This document shows positions 24,629 through 33,235 of a stretch of DNA of 41,582 nucleotides, piece after piece. This DNA comes from Candidatus Aminicenantes bacterium UBA647. Lineage in GTDB: Bacteria; Acidobacteriota; Aminicenantia; UBA2199. The position numbers and the translations under genes were made by a program. The notes below the pieces were generated by a model that had not been told where the DNA came from, made no database searches, and saw only the letters and a program-made list of their open reading frames with translations. The stretch covers positions 1 to 41,582 of the forward strand of contig DBOL01000064.1 of NCBI GenBank assembly GCA_002299555.1. The letters are read 5' to 3'. How positions within the stretch are numbered: the stretch's first letter is position 1; each line of letters begins with the position of its first letter.

Positions 24629-26185
24629 ATGGATATCGACAAAAAATTGCTCAACCTTGCAACGAGAAAAGATAAGGCAAGATCGGGTGGCGGTGATGAT
24701 AGAATAAGCAGGCAGCATGATAGTGGAAGATATACAGCCCGGGAAAGGGTGGAGATGCTTCTCGATGAAGGTAGCTTTGAAGAGTTTGATATTTTTAAAA
24801 CTCACAGGTGTACAGATTTCGGGATGGAGAGGTCGAAACCTTATACCGATGGCGTTATCACAGGATATGGCACAGTGAATGGCCGCCTTGTGTTTATTTT
24901 TTCGCAGGATTTCACAATATTCGGAGGATCTTTATCAAAGGCATACTCGGAAAAAATTTGCAAAATAATGGATATGGCTGCGAAAACCGGGGCTCCGGTG
25001 ATCGGTTTGAATGATTCAGGCGGAGCGAGGATCCAGGAGGGTGTTGATGCACTTGCAGGTTATACTGATATTTTTCTGAAAAATGTTTTGTATTCCGGTG
25101 TTGTTCCTCAAATATCTCTGATACTCGGGCCGTGTGCCGGTGGGGCAGTTTACTCTCCGGCAATAACAGATTTTGTTATGATGAGAAATGAAAAATCCTA
25201 TATGTTCCTCACAGGACCAAAAGTAGTAAAAAAGGTTACAGGTGAAGATGTAACCACTGAGCAACTGGGAGGAGCCTCAGTTCATTCCTCCATTAGTGGC
25301 GTTGCACATCTGGTCTATGATGATGAACCGGAGCTGATGGAAGGGGCAAAAGAACTATTGTCATATCTGCCTCAGAGTTTCAGAGAGGACCCACCGGTTA
25401 TTGAGACCGATGATCCTGTTGACCGGGCAGATGAAGAGCTTAATTACATAATCCCGGATAATCCAAATAAAGCATATGATGTCAGAGAAGTGATCCGGAG
25501 AGTAATTGACAGCAGAAGATTTTTTGAAACACAGGAAGATTTTGCAAAAAATATTGTAACAGGATTTGCCAGATTGAATGGAAGTTCCGTCGGTATCGTG
25601 GCAAACCAACCTGAACATTTATCTGGAGTTATAGACAATAATGCATCAGTAAAGGCCGCAAGATTTGTACGGTTTTGTGATTCATTCAATATTCCCCTTA
25701 TAGTATTTGAAGATGTTCCGGGTTTTATGCCGGGAACCAGGCAGGAGTATGGAGGAATAATAAGAAATGGCGCGAAATTATTATATGCATTTGCTGAAGC
25801 AACTGTTCCGAAGATCACTATAATCCTGAGAAAAGCATATGGTGGAGCTTATTGTGTGATGAACTCCAAACATCTTCGTGGTGATATAGTTCTGGCCTGG
25901 CCTTCTGCTGAAATTGCAGTAATGGGACCTGACGGGGCCGCTGAGATAGTTTATAAAAAAGAACTAAAGGAAGATGAGGGGATCGATCCGGAGAAGAATC
26001 TCGACAATTTAAAAGATAGATATCGGGAGATGTTTGCAAATCCCTATAAGGCTGCAGAAAAAGGATATATTGATGATATTATTGTCCCGGCAAACACAAG
26101 GATCAAATTGATCAAATCTTTGAGAATGCTTTCAAAAAAAATTGATATTAATCCTGAAAAAAAACATGGAAACATACCTTTATAA
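24629..26185 (+). CDS. mmdA: Methylmalonyl-CoA decarboxylase alpha / acyl-CoA carboxyltransferase
   Basis: This 518-residue protein has the double crotonase-like fold of biotin-dependent carboxyltransferases. The N-terminal HDSGRYTARERVEMLLDEGS motif, a first oxyanion region (LNDSGGARIQEGVDALAGY) and a second (GFMPGTRQEYGGIIRNGAKL) are intact. Its length matches MmdA and PccB and is shorter than glutaconyl-CoA decarboxylase alpha (about 590). The downstream gamma, biotin carrier and beta sodium-pump subunits point to MmdA, which moves the carboxyl group of (S)-methylmalonyl-CoA to biotin. Propionyl-CoA carboxylase beta remains possible if a biotin carboxylase exists elsewhere. GGGAGGAAT lies just before the ATG. 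Confidence 0.92.
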   Translation: MDIDKKLLNLATRKDKARSGGGDDRISRQHDSGRYTARERVEMLLDEGSFEEFDIFKTHRCTDFGMERSKPYTDGVITGYGTVNGRLVFIFSQDFTIFGGSLSKAYSEKICKIMDMAAKTGAPVIGLNDSGGARIQEGVDALAGYTDIFLKNVLYSGVVPQISLILGPCAGGAVYSPAITDFVMMRNEKSYMFLTGPKVVKKVTGEDVTTEQLGGASVHSSISGVAHLVYDDEPELMEGAKELLSYLPQSFREDPPVIETDDPVDRADEELNYIIPDNPNKAYDVREVIRRVIDSRRFFETQEDFAKNIVTGFARLNGSSVGIVANQPEHLSGVIDNNASVKAARFVRFCDSFNIPLIVFEDVPGFMPGTRQEYGGIIRNGAKLLYAFAEATVPKITIILRKAYGGAYCVMNSKHLRGDIVLAWPSAEIAVMGPDGAAEIVYKKELKEDEGIDPEKNLDNLKDRYREMFANPYKAAEKGYIDDIIVPANTRIKLIKSLRMLSKKIDINPEKKHGNIPL

Positions 26186-26188
26186 AAA

Positions 26189-26470
26189 ATGGAAAAATTT
26201 CAAATTGCTCAGGGAATAGAGATAACAATAATTGGTGTGAGTGTTGTCTTTGCGGGCTTGATCCTGACATATCTCATGATCAACCTTTTTTCAATATTTC
26301 CCAGGATAACAGCATTCTTAAAAAAAAATAAGGAAAACAAGAATAGGGTTAGCAGGGTCTCTTCGCAGTCTGAAGTAAGTAAAGAACATCTTGCCGTTAT
26401 AGTAACTATACTGGATATTGAACTCAAGATGAGGTCACTTCTTGATAAGGGGAGATTTACTTTTAAATAA
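26189..26470 (+). CDS. mmdD: Sodium-pump decarboxylase gamma/delta subunit (OadG family)
   Basis: This 93-residue protein has one N-terminal membrane helix (about 10-33, ITIIGVSVVFAGLILTYLMI), the hallmark of OadG/MmdD. A basic linker and a short C-terminal segment (HLAVIVTILDIELKMRS) follow. In the family it ties the carboxyltransferase to the membrane beta subunit. It begins three bases after mmdA stops and precedes the biotin carrier gene. Confidence 0.85.
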   Translation: MEKFQIAQGIEITIIGVSVVFAGLILTYLMINLFSIFPRITAFLKKNKENKNRVSRVSSQSEVSKEHLAVIVTILDIELKMRSLLDKGRFTFK

Positions 26471-26483
26471 AAGGCGAATAAAA

Positions 26484-26948
26484 ATGAAAAAATATGTTCT
26501 GAATATTGGAGAAACAGATTATAAAGCCAGTGTTTTAGAGATCAATGATGATTCAGCTAAGATATCCATTGACGGGAATATCTATGAAGTAAATATTAAA
26601 GAATTCAGAATGAATGGAAATATACATTCAATTGATAAAGTCTCACCTGCTTTGAGGCCGGAGGGAAGTGTTGTGGCAAGAGTGGGAACAAGGAAGAAGA
26701 GCGAGGTGATCTCCGGTGATGGAATATTGGCTCCTATGCCGGGAGTAATAATCAGCATTAAAGTAAAAGAAGGTGAAAGGATAAAATCCGGGGATCATGT
26801 CCTGACCATTGAGGCGATGAAGATGGAAAATGAGATAAAGGCCCCTTATGATGGAATAGTGGGTAAGATCCATACCGGTGAGAATGATAATGTTTTGGAG
26901 GATGAACTTCTTGTTGAGCTGAAGCGTCCTGCAATGACCACACTTTAA
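26484..26948 (+). CDS. mmdC: Biotin carboxyl carrier subunit
   Basis: I start this 154-residue protein at the ATG at 26484. The open frame continues upstream to 26442, but that part overlaps mmdD. The C-terminal half (about 80-150) is a biotinyl domain with the acceptor K113 in EAMKMENE and the LAPMPGVIISIKVKEGE region. The N-terminal 65 residues form a small beta domain, as in other carriers. It shuttles the carboxyl group from the carboxyltransferase to the beta subunit. Unlike many decarboxylase carriers it has only a short linker with no Pro/Ala-rich tract. Confidence 0.92.
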   Translation: MKKYVLNIGETDYKASVLEINDDSAKISIDGNIYEVNIKEFRMNGNIHSIDKVSPALRPEGSVVARVGTRKKSEVISGDGILAPMPGVIISIKVKEGERIKSGDHVLTIEAMKMENEIKAPYDGIVGKIHTGENDNVLEDELLVELKRPAMTTL

Positions 26949-26949
26949 A

Positions 26950-28410
26950 ATGAAAAGAGTAAAAGTAATCCTGTTGCTGGTCATCATGATAATTTTGTCC
27001 GGTACCATACTATTCTCATCGGTAAAGGTGAAGGCTGAGCTGATTGAGGAGAGTAATACTATTATCCTTACTATTGAGTCGGGTTCTTTTATTAAGGGGA
27101 AAAATAAAGGTGAATTGCTGGATAGTAAAGGTAATCTCCTGGGGCTCATAAGGGTAAAAGATATTTCTGAAAAGTGTATTGTAGCAGAGTTGACCCACCG
27201 GTCACCCGGTTCAGATCCTTTACAAACAGTATATGTTGATTTCCCGGGGATGTTAACCGAGATCCTCTCCGGAACAGGGTTTGCCAATTTGTCTTTTAAA
27301 AATATTATAATGATCTTTATTGGCATTTTTTTTATTTATATATCCATTAAAAAGGAATATGAACCCCTGCTGCTTGTCCCTATCGGGTTCGGAATTATAC
27401 TTGGGAATATACCGCTTCCACTTCAGCTTTTTGATAGTATTTCAGTTTATATGATAGATCCGATCACAACTGAGTACACATTCAATACTTCGGGGGGAAG
27501 TGTCATGGGACTCCTGTATTATGGCGTAAGATATGGTCTCCTTCCACCTCTGATATTTCTTGGAATAGGTGCTATGACAGATTTTTCCGCTCTATTATCA
27601 AATCCGAAAAGTATTCTTCTCGGAGCAGCAGCGCAGACCGGAATATTTCTTACTTTTCTTGGTGCACTTATGCTCGGGTTTTCCCCGGCAGAAGCTGCCT
27701 CAATAGGGATAATCGGTGGAGCTGATGGTCCGACAGCGATCTTTCTTTCCTCAAAACTTGCACCGGATCTTATAGGACCCATTGCTATTGCTGCCTATTC
27801 CTACATGGCGATGGTCCCTTTAATACAGCCGCCGATCATGAAATTGCTTACTACCAGAAAAGAGAGACTAATACGGATGAAGCCTTCCAGAAAAGTTAAA
27901 AAAATAGAAAAAATAATATTTCCTATAGCAGGTTTTATACTGACCACCCTTGTTGCTCCAGGAGCTATACCGCTCCTCGGAATGTTGTTCTTCGGGAATC
28001 TTTTGAAAGAATCCGGAGTTACCGGGAGACTTGCGAAAACAGCCTCCAGCTCTCTGATTGACATTGCAACCATAATTCTTGGGATTGCAGTAGGTGCTTC
28101 AACTACTGCGCAGGTTTTTCTGAATAGAACTTCTATAACGATATTTGTACTGGGAGTTATATCATTTGCAATTGCAACGACTTGCGGATTGTTGTTTGCA
28201 AAACTAATGAACCTTTTTCTTAAGAATAAGATAAATCCTCTTATCGGAGCGGCAGGTGTCTCCGCTGTTCCGGATTCGGCAAGGGTAGTTCATAGTGTCG
28301 GAAGGGAATGTGATGAGAATAATTATCTTCTACAACATGCTATGGGGCCAAATGTTGCGGGAGTAATTGGATCTGCAATTGCGGCTGGAGTATTTCTGGG
28401 GATCTTTTAA
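26950..28410 (+). CDS. mmdB: Sodium-translocating decarboxylase beta subunit with N-terminal extension
   Basis: This 486-residue integral membrane protein decarboxylates carboxybiotin and exports sodium. The core (about 100-486) has the family's many helices, the essential Asp of the GGADGPTAIF motif (D259) and the conserved C-terminal HAMGPNVAGVIGSAIAAG. Before the core lies an unusual segment of about 100 residues. It starts with a signal-like helix (about 5-25) and continues with a beta-rich, Gly-containing domain (about 30-95) that should face the periplasm. Typical OadB/MmdB/GcdB proteins start close to the first core helix (here near FKNIIMIFIGIFF). The gene starts one base after mmdC ends. 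Confidence 0.92.
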   Translation: MKRVKVILLLVIMIILSGTILFSSVKVKAELIEESNTIILTIESGSFIKGKNKGELLDSKGNLLGLIRVKDISEKCIVAELTHRSPGSDPLQTVYVDFPGMLTEILSGTGFANLSFKNIIMIFIGIFFIYISIKKEYEPLLLVPIGFGIILGNIPLPLQLFDSISVYMIDPITTEYTFNTSGGSVMGLLYYGVRYGLLPPLIFLGIGAMTDFSALLSNPKSILLGAAAQTGIFLTFLGALMLGFSPAEAASIGIIGGADGPTAIFLSSKLAPDLIGPIAIAAYSYMAMVPLIQPPIMKLLTTRKERLIRMKPSRKVKKIEKIIFPIAGFILTTLVAPGAIPLLGMLFFGNLLKESGVTGRLAKTASSSLIDIATIILGIAVGASTTAQVFLNRTSITIFVLGVISFAIATTCGLLFAKLMNLFLKNKINPLIGAAGVSAVPDSARVVHSVGRECDENNYLLQHAMGPNVAGVIGSAIAAGVFLGIF

Positions 28411-28437
28411 TGAAAGTATTATTAACAGGAGAGTAAA

Positions 28438-29340
28438 ATGGAAAAGATCATATCTGCTATTCCGAATTTTTGTGAGGGGAAAGATAAAGAACTGATCGAG
28501 GATATTTCAGAAGAACTCAGGTCCATCAAAGGACTTGTATTGCTTGATATATCAATGGACTTTACCAGAAACCGGACCATATTTGCATTCTCCGGGGAAA
28601 TAGATGCTATTTTTAATGGCGGGTTTCTATTATATGAAAGAGCCTTAAAAGATATTGATATGAGAGTGCATAAAGGTGAGTATCCGAGGATCGGTGCTCT
28701 CGATGTTTTCCCTTTTGTCCCTATCAAGGATGTCACAATTGAAGAAAGTGTAGACCTCTCTGTGAAATTTGCCGAAGAGGTCGTTGAACGATTCAATGTC
28801 CCTGTCTATCTGTTTGCCGAGTCTGCCAGATTCCCGATCAGGAGAGATATTGATCACATAAGAGAGTGCGAATATGAAGGGCTGGAATCAAGGCTGAAAG
28901 ATTCCCGGTGGAGGCCTGATCTGGGGCCGGATAAATTTAATCCCGATTTTGGTGCTACGATCATCGGTGCAAGACATCCACTGGTAAGCTTCAAGGTTCA
29001 TTTTGACACAGACAAAATAGAACTTGTTAAAAAAGTATGCAGAGAGATACAATACAGTTCCGGTGGATTGAGTCATGTAAAATCGCATGCAGGAAGATCC
29101 GCTGAATCAGGATTGGGGGAGATGACCGTTTCTATTTCAAATCACAGTGTAACATCTCCATTCAAAGTAATTGAATTGATAAGAATAATGACGATGAGAT
29201 ATTCATTGAAGATAACTGATGTTGAGATGATCGGGATGATTCCGGAGCAGGTATTTATTGATGCTGCTCTACATTATATGCAGATATCTGAATTTAAATC
29301 ATCAAGAATTCTGGAGAAAAGTATTAAAGAGCATTTCTGA
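28438..29340 (+). CDS. ftcD: Glutamate formimidoyltransferase (single-domain)
   Basis: This 300-residue protein matches the formiminotransferase part of FTCD, which moves a formimino group from N-formiminoglutamate to tetrahydrofolate in histidine breakdown. Visible family motifs are IPNFCEGKD at the N-terminus, RNRTIFAFSG, and HKGEYPRIGALDVFPFVP, with the likely catalytic H78. The cyclodeaminase domain of vertebrate FTCD is absent, as in many bacteria. The usual HNR triplet reads RNR here, a possible functional change. It begins 27 bases after mmdB behind AGGAGAG and is probably the last gene of that operon. This links the decarboxylase to amino-acid fermentation. Confidence 0.88.
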   Translation: MEKIISAIPNFCEGKDKELIEDISEELRSIKGLVLLDISMDFTRNRTIFAFSGEIDAIFNGGFLLYERALKDIDMRVHKGEYPRIGALDVFPFVPIKDVTIEESVDLSVKFAEEVVERFNVPVYLFAESARFPIRRDIDHIRECEYEGLESRLKDSRWRPDLGPDKFNPDFGATIIGARHPLVSFKVHFDTDKIELVKKVCREIQYSSGGLSHVKSHAGRSAESGLGEMTVSISNHSVTSPFKVIELIRIMTMRYSLKITDVEMIGMIPEQVFIDAALHYMQISEFKSSRILEKSIKEHF

Positions 29341-29384
29341 TTTCAGACCATTTTCATCACTGAATAATTCATCATTATCTTATA

Positions 29385-29413
29385 TTGACATGTGGTATTT
29401 GTTTCCATAGAAT
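29385..29413 (+). promoter_or_regulatory. Strong sigma-70 promoter of the cupin/molybdoenzyme operon
   Basis: A perfect TTGACA (29385-29390), a 17-base spacer and TAGAAT (29408-29413) predict a start near 29420 and a leader of about 38 bases. Confidence 0.75.
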
Positions 29414-29457
29414 ATGTTTGCATTCGGAACGATCTTTCCCGTGTGCGAGGAGTTTTA

Positions 29458-29829
29458 ATGGCTAAAAAAATAGATGCCCCATCACTGATAAATGCTGCCG
29501 GGACCGGGAGCAAAGTAATAAAGGAATTCATCGGATTAATAAACTCTGGAAATAATGATCTGAGTATTGCTCACATGAGTAGCCCTTCCGGATGGAGTGA
29601 GCCGGGACAGAGACCTGAATTTGATGAATATACTGTTGTTTTGAAAGGGATGCTCCTGGTTGAAACTATTGAGCAGAACTATGAGGTTAAAGGAGGCCAG
29701 GCGATCGTTGTCAGATCGGGTGAGTGGGTAAAATACAGCTCCCCTGATGAAGGTGGAGCAGAATATATAGCTGTCTGCCTTCCGGCATTCTCTCCCAATT
29801 CAGTTAACAGAGATGACATAACCTTATAG
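29458..29829 (+). CDS. Small cupin-domain protein
   Basis: This 123-residue protein is a single cupin barrel, seen in the PEFDEYTVVLKGMLLVE and GGQAIVVRSGEWVKYSSP segments. The His ligands of metal cupins are not present in the first motif, where Glu/Asp residues stand instead. I start at the ATG at 29458 because GAGGAG lies five bases upstream; the frame extends further but lacks a good site. It lies one base before the molybdoenzyme gene, so it is tightly coupled to it. It may bind a small ligand or cofactor precursor for that enzyme, but no function is established. Confidence 0.75.
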   Translation: MAKKIDAPSLINAAGTGSKVIKEFIGLINSGNNDLSIAHMSSPSGWSEPGQRPEFDEYTVVLKGMLLVETIEQNYEVKGGQAIVVRSGEWVKYSSPDEGGAEYIAVCLPAFSPNSVNRDDITL

Positions 29830-29830
29830 T

Positions 29831-31861
29831 ATGGCAATAAAAGTATCTGCCTGTCCAAGGGATTGTTATAGCACCTGTTCATTCTTGGTCTCCGTAAATA
29901 ATGGGCGTATAGGACTTATTGAACCTCATCCGGATAACAGGGCAACATCTGAAGGTGTTTGTCTGAAGGGATTAAGTTATTTCGAGAGAGTTGTCAATCC
30001 GGGCAGACTCCTGTATCCCTTGAAAAAAACCGGCGGGAAATTTGCAAGGATAAGCTGGGATGAGTCTCTCTCTATAATTGCTGACAGGATCAGTGAAATT
30101 CATAGTAAATATGGCCCTGAATCAGTTTTGTATTATGCTGCCACAGGAACTAAAGGATTATTGAACAAAGTCGGTCCTGCATTCTGGGAAATGACCGGAG
30201 GGTTCACCTCCACTTATGGTGATCTTTGCTGGCCGTCCGGACTTGAAGCTACAAGACTGACATTTGGTGAGAATAAACATAATGCTCCCTGGGATATTGA
30301 GAATTCCAGGTTAATAATTTCATGGGGAAAAAATATTGCAGAAACAAATGTTCATCAAATGAAGTTCATTGAAAATTCAATAAGCAATGGAGGAAAATTT
30401 GTAGTTATAGATCCGAGACGTACTGAAACATCTTCAAAAGCTGATATTCATATATCTCCCGCACCGGGAACTGATGGGGCTTTGGCCATGGGTATCGGCA
30501 ATCTTCTTATCCTGAAAGGTTATGTAGATGTTGATTTCATAAATAATAATGTAAAAGGCTTTGAAGAGTATAGAAGTGCTGCTGCAAAATACACTCCGGA
30601 AAAGGTGTCGGAAATTACAGGAGTTAATGTCGGTGCAATACGTGAACTTGCTGAATTGATCGGGACAATAAAACCGATGACAATTACTGCCGGATTCGGA
30701 ATGCAGCGGTATAGGAATAGTGGACAGACAATGCGGACGTTGATATCGCTTCCTGTCCTGACCGGGAATATCGGTAAAATAGGTGCAGGGTGGGTATATG
30801 CTAATCTTCAAAGTCATATTTTTGATGATGAGGTTGATCCGCTTGCTATATATCCACGATCAGATAACAATAGGATCCGTAATTCTATTCCGGTTACAAA
30901 ACTTGCTGACGGGATCCTTGATAGCGAGGATCCTCCTATAAAAATGATCTGGATCGAAAGGGGGAATCCTGTCACTCAGAATCCCGATACGGCAAGTGTG
31001 ATAAAAGCATTTAGATCTCTTGAGTTCAGGGTCGTAGTAGACCAGTTCATGACCGATACTGCCAGAGAAGCTGATATTGTCCTTCCTGCAAAAACAATGT
31101 TTGAACAATCGGATATTATAAATGCATACTGGCACCACTATATTCAGTTAAAACAGAAGGTTATTGATCCTCCCGGAGAAGTGAAGCCCGAATCAGAAAT
31201 ATATTATCTCCTTGCGAGAAAAATGGGAATAAGTAAAAGTGATATGAAAGGGAAGATTCCTGCTCCATCAGACAATGAAGTTGAAATTTTCCTTGAAGAT
31301 ATTCTTAAAAATTTCTCCGGACTAAGTTTATCAAGACTAAAAGAAGGCCCGGTACTTGCGCCCGGAAGTAGTGATATTGCATTTGAGGATCTGATCTTTA
31401 AAACTCGATCGGGCAAAATAGAAATCTATTCTGATGAAGCTAATGAACGGTGGGGAGTGGACAAATTACCTGAATATATTCCTCCATTAATAAATGAAGA
31501 GAATGAATTCTCTTTCATCCTTCTCTCCTCAAATACAAAAAACAGGATTCATTCTCAATTCGGAAACATGAAACTTATAGAGCAATTTGATGATCCGTCA
31601 TTAATATATATCAATCCGTCAGATGCTCTGAAAAAAAGTATTGCCGACGGAGAAAAGATAGAGGTTTTTAATAAACTTGGAAGTATTTCAGGAATAACAA
31701 AATTTGATCATGGATTAAGGTCAGGATGTGTATTGGTCAAAAACGGAAGGTGGATGCACGAAGGGGGAAGTGTTAATTTACTTACTTCTCAGATAGAGAC
31801 CGATATGGGTTATGGGGCTGCTTTTTATGAAAACAGAGTAGATATAAGGAGAGCAACTTGA
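29831..31861 (+). CDS. Molybdopterin oxidoreductase catalytic subunit (DMSO reductase family)
   Basis: This 676-residue protein has an N-terminal 4Fe-4S site (C8, C12, C16 in CPRDCYSTC, and C44) and the conserved molybdopterin segments, ending with the C-terminal dinucleotide-binding domain (about 560-676, starting FILLSSNTKNRIHSQFGNM). There is no twin-arginine signal, so it is probably cytoplasmic or carried by its partner. The substrate cannot be named. The active region near TYGDLCWPSGLEATRL resembles uncharacterised BisC/YdeP-like or phenylacetyl-CoA-type enzymes. The next gene supplies the electron-transfer and membrane subunits as one fused protein, completing a DmsABC-like complex. 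Confidence 0.88.
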   Translation: MAIKVSACPRDCYSTCSFLVSVNNGRIGLIEPHPDNRATSEGVCLKGLSYFERVVNPGRLLYPLKKTGGKFARISWDESLSIIADRISEIHSKYGPESVLYYAATGTKGLLNKVGPAFWEMTGGFTSTYGDLCWPSGLEATRLTFGENKHNAPWDIENSRLIISWGKNIAETNVHQMKFIENSISNGGKFVVIDPRRTETSSKADIHISPAPGTDGALAMGIGNLLILKGYVDVDFINNNVKGFEEYRSAAAKYTPEKVSEITGVNVGAIRELAELIGTIKPMTITAGFGMQRYRNSGQTMRTLISLPVLTGNIGKIGAGWVYANLQSHIFDDEVDPLAIYPRSDNNRIRNSIPVTKLADGILDSEDPPIKMIWIERGNPVTQNPDTASVIKAFRSLEFRVVVDQFMTDTAREADIVLPAKTMFEQSDIINAYWHHYIQLKQKVIDPPGEVKPESEIYYLLARKMGISKSDMKGKIPAPSDNEVEIFLEDILKNFSGLSLSRLKEGPVLAPGSSDIAFEDLIFKTRSGKIEIYSDEANERWGVDKLPEYIPPLINEENEFSFILLSSNTKNRIHSQFGNMKLIEQFDDPSLIYINPSDALKKSIADGEKIEVFNKLGSISGITKFDHGLRSGCVLVKNGRWMHEGGSVNLLTSQIETDMGYGAAFYENRVDIRRAT

Positions 31862-33201
31862 AGCAGACAGGCTTCATATTTGACCCGGATAAATGTGTCG
31901 GCTGTCATGCATGTATCGTGGGGTGTGCCATCGAGAAAGGTATGGAGCCCGGTACTAATCTGAGAGATGTTCTCACGTACAACCCATTGATAATTTCAAA
32001 TATTCCACATTATCACCTCTCTTTGGCTTGCAATCATTGTCTTGAGCCTCCATGTGTTGAGCAGTGTCCGGCAAAAGCGATCATAAAAGATACTGAAAAC
32101 GGAATTGTGATTATTGATGATGATTTATGTATAGGCTGCAGCTATTGTTCCTGGGTCTGTCCATTCGGAGCACCTGTATTTGATATTCTTGAAGGGATAA
32201 TGAAAAAGTGTGATCTTTGCCATGAGAGGATCATCAGTGGATTAAAGCCTGCCTGCGAGACTGTTTGTCCCACAGGTGCTTTGCAGACACAACTGATCGA
32301 TCCTGAATTTGTGGAGCAGAAGGTCCCCTTTTTTCCTGAGACCGGAGTTGCTCCTGCAATATTAATAGAGAGACCGGGTAGACCTTCAGCGTCTACACAT
32401 CAATATATAAATACTTATCCTGAAGAGACGCTGAAAAGTTATACTCCCGGACCGGATAAGGAAACAGTTGATGTATCATTGAAAAGGGAATGGACTCTCC
32501 TCCTGTTCACTTTGCTCATCTCAGTTCTGGGTGCTGCGTTCGCCGGTAACTTTCTGGCAGGGGAAAATATTGACCCGGTTATCTTCGGAATTTCAGCGAT
32601 CTCAGGAATTTTTATTTCTCTGACTCACCTTGGGAATAAGCTCCGCTTCTTCAGGATCATCAGGAATTTTTTACATTCGTGGCTAAGCCGTGAATCTATC
32701 TTCTTTTCCCTTTTTCTTTTATTTTCATTCCTGTCAATGTCAGGGAAATTTAATCCTGCTTCCGGAATAGCAGGTCTCATAACTGTTTACCTGACAGCTA
32801 TTTCTGCTGATATGATCTATTACCGGTCTGCTGTGACCGGGGGAAAATCATTCCACAGTGCTCAGATCACGCTGACCCTCTCTTTTTTCCTCTGCTATAT
32901 TACAGGTTTCATCCCCGGGGTTATCATATTTGCTGCTATTAAGATCACTCTTTACCTCAGGAGAAAAATAACCTGTGGATTTGGATCATCGATCCCGATC
33001 CTGTTTGTTTTTTTACGCTTGTTTCCGGGGTTGATCATTCCTATTGCTTTAATTCTCCGATCAGGTGCCGCGGGAGCAATAATTCCCATCCTGCTCTTTG
33101 TCGGGGAAGTGATAGATCGTGGTGAGTTCTATTATGAGTTTGATATTATTACTCCCAGAGATGCAATGGACGATCACTTCAGGAATGAATTGCTTAACTA
33201 G
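31858..33201 (+). CDS. Fused DmsB-like ferredoxin and DmsC-like membrane anchor
   Basis: This 447-residue protein joins two subunits that are usually separate. Residues about 1-165 carry four 4Fe-4S motifs of the DmsB type: CVGCHACIVGC, CNHCLEPPCVEQC, CIGCSYCSWVC and a final CDLC plus CETVC. Residues about 205-447 are a DmsC-like membrane region of about eight helices, with the family features THLG, SWLSRES and GEVIDRGEFYYEF. It starts with TTG overlapping the previous stop (TTGA), behind AAGGAGA. It should pass electrons between the quinone pool and the molybdenum subunit. Whether it reduces or oxidises its substrate is not visible. Confidence 0.9.
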   Translation: MKQTGFIFDPDKCVGCHACIVGCAIEKGMEPGTNLRDVLTYNPLIISNIPHYHLSLACNHCLEPPCVEQCPAKAIIKDTENGIVIIDDDLCIGCSYCSWVCPFGAPVFDILEGIMKKCDLCHERIISGLKPACETVCPTGALQTQLIDPEFVEQKVPFFPETGVAPAILIERPGRPSASTHQYINTYPEETLKSYTPGPDKETVDVSLKREWTLLLFTLLISVLGAAFAGNFLAGENIDPVIFGISAISGIFISLTHLGNKLRFFRIIRNFLHSWLSRESIFFSLFLLFSFLSMSGKFNPASGIAGLITVYLTAISADMIYYRSAVTGGKSFHSAQITLTLSFFLCYITGFIPGVIIFAAIKITLYLRRKITCGFGSSIPILFVFLRLFPGLIIPIALILRSGAAGAIIPILLFVGEVIDRGEFYYEFDIITPRDAMDDHFRNELLN

Positions 33202-33235
33202 TGCCTGTTTTTCTATTAAGCATGAATCCGGCTTG

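Noticed and set aside
24629..26185. Glutaconyl-CoA decarboxylase alpha as the identity of the carboxyltransferase
   Set aside because: At 518 residues it is shorter than that family (about 590) and its N-terminal motifs match MmdA/PccB.
26442..26483. Upstream extension of the biotin carrier frame
   Set aside because: It overlaps the end of mmdD, has no ribosome-binding site, and the product from the ATG at 26484 has the normal length of a biotin carrier.
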